Assembly: GCA_016110215.1 (NCBI GenBank)
Contig: JADWQD010000005.1
Location: 1,674,001-1,738,000, forward strand
DNA: 64,000 nucleotides
Reading direction: 5' to 3'
Origin: Capronia americana
Taxonomy: Eukaryota; Ascomycota; Eurotiomycetes; Chaetothyriales; Herpotrichiellaceae
Shown here: positions 62,863 to 64,000 of the stretch, piece by piece
How the letters are laid out: each line of letters opens with the position of its first letter
How positions within the stretch are numbered: the stretch's first letter is position 1
The notes under the pieces: model-generated
Database searches by the model: none
The model's input: the letters and a program-made list of their open reading frames with translations, nothing else
Told to the model about the DNA's origin: nothing
Made by a program: the position numbers and the translations under genes

Positions 62863-64000
62863 GGTGAAGGGATTGTTTGCGGGTTGATAGAGGTCGGAGT
62901 ATGGGGTGGGAGTTGCGAGCCCATATCTATTCCCCAAACAAGGGTGGACGAATAATTGTAAGACCCGAGCTCGTAGTGGATGATGTCCCAAGGGGAACAG
63001 GCGAGATTAAATTGGCACATCTGTCAAGCCCGGCAGCAGTTGGTCAGAGTTAGTGAACACAAACAGTGCAAAGAGCAACGGTGGAGCAGCCCGACCCAGC
63101 ACAGGGGTGAGGAAGGTGAAGTGCAAAGTCAAAAGCATGACGAGCATTGATAGTCAGAACATCCACGACCTCCAGGCGATATAATTGGCCGGTTTCGGTG
63201 ATTTCGCCAGTTGGGAAGAAGGGGTGAGCGCGCTGGCGAGGTGCGTCAAGCAAAAGGGCGGCGGCGGTAGCGTATACGTGTGGACACCAGGGCCAACTTT
63301 CAAAAGGGTCCCGTCACTAGCGAAGTTGCGGCCAGCAACGGGGACGCATATTTCCGTAGAGGCCTCATGGCAAACGGATCGACTAGGGCGCAAGAAACAG
63401 CCAGGCGTGCGGAGTAGCCCAGCTGGATTCCGAACCCAAAGCGTCTGCTGGGTCGAGTCGAGGGACACGAGAGACACGAGGGAGCGAGTGGCGTTGTGCG
63501 AAGTGTGCCAGGCGGACCATGACTCAGTGGATAGGGAAATGAATTCAAAGCTGGCTGGACCTGGTGGAACGAGGGCTCTCGCTGGCACTGTCAGAGTCGC
63601 AAAGCGGCCCACAGGCCAGATGCGGATGTCAGAATCAAGTCAAGGGCGATCGAAAGCGCATGGGCTCAGGGAGGCTATTTTGTCAGCCCCAGGCGACCCA
63701 AGAACGCACGTTTACCGACGCCCAAGGCCCGCCGATCATGGAGCATGCGAACAATCCGAGCCGCGAGAAGTGGCTCAGCCGAACATGGTCAGACACCGGA
63801 GTGGAGGAGCACGCTAGAGGCGAAGAGGAAGAGATGGGATGATGCAGAGACACCCTGGACTAGGTCAGGACCGACATGCAAGGCGAATATCGGCGGCGGA
63901 CACGGGATGACGCGGTTGCATTTCTCGATTTTTGAGTGTTGCGTCAGGCTAGTGTGAGGCTTGGGCATGGTTTGTACGAGTATCATACGGGCGAGGCCGT
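62863..64000. promoter_or_regulatory. Upstream region of the last gene, to window end
   Basis: 1.14 kb. A plus-strand open frame at 63185-63817 is basic and low in conserved features, and mirror frames are open on the minus strand; neither is supported. Nothing further is seen. Confidence 0.4.

Noticed and set aside
63185..63817. Plus-strand open frame of 210 codons at the right end
   Set aside because: Basic, low-complexity, open also on the other strand, no domain; fits upstream DNA of the last gene.

Overview
The window is nuclear DNA of a filamentous ascomycete (Pezizomycotina). Most genes carry one to six short introns of about 47-80 bases with GTATGT/GTAAGT donors. The gene set includes a Zn(II)2Cys6 regulator, an MFS anion permease, a cAMP-receptor-like GPCR, an Atg22-type transporter and a split-exon RPS29. 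Several proteins look like those of Chaetothyriales (black yeasts); this is an impression of mine, not a search result. One assembly gap (97 N) lies at 52556-52652, at the end of a CAGT microsatellite.

Region 1 (1-22.5 kb) is accessory metabolism. In order it holds: the 5' end of an MFS permease; a secreted-type M19 dipeptidase ending in HDEL; a divergent pair of Rieske-oxygenase-like genes; a 2-oxo-acid (pyruvate-type) decarboxylase; an amino acid permease; an Aro8-type aminotransferase; a divergently placed Zn(II)2Cys6 regulator; a phytanoyl-CoA-dioxygenase-like 2OG/Fe(II) enzyme; a CocE/S15 hydrolase; and an Atg22-like transporter. Read together this looks like a regulated amino acid or peptide breakdown cluster of Ehrlich type: peptide cleavage, uptake, transamination, decarboxylation, then oxygenation. 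The substrate cannot be read from sequence.

The most striking observation is the Rieske pair. The minus-strand member (3253-4248) has the complete mononuclear-iron motif but no [2Fe-2S] ligands. The plus-strand member (4775-6257) has a perfect Rieske centre but has lost the iron-binding histidines. They face each other across a 0.5 kb shared promoter and could be the two halves of one hetero-oligomeric oxygenase.

Region 2 (23-64 kb) is conserved core genome: NOPCHAP1-like protein, kinesin-3, eIF2B-delta, RPS29 (rebuilt here from three small exons), POL12, GPCR, Sec14-like, SNF4, MFAP1, TRS31, NAD kinase (with a GC-AG intron), a UBP16-like deubiquitinase and LAS1. Between them lie a secreted protein, an NAD-dependent epimerase, a lipocalin-like protein and several lineage-specific hypothetical proteins. 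Intergenic spaces are long (up to 1.8 kb) and mostly unannotatable; 51.8-52.7 kb is rich in simple repeats, and G-rich tracts lie upstream of TRS31, UBP16 and LAS1.
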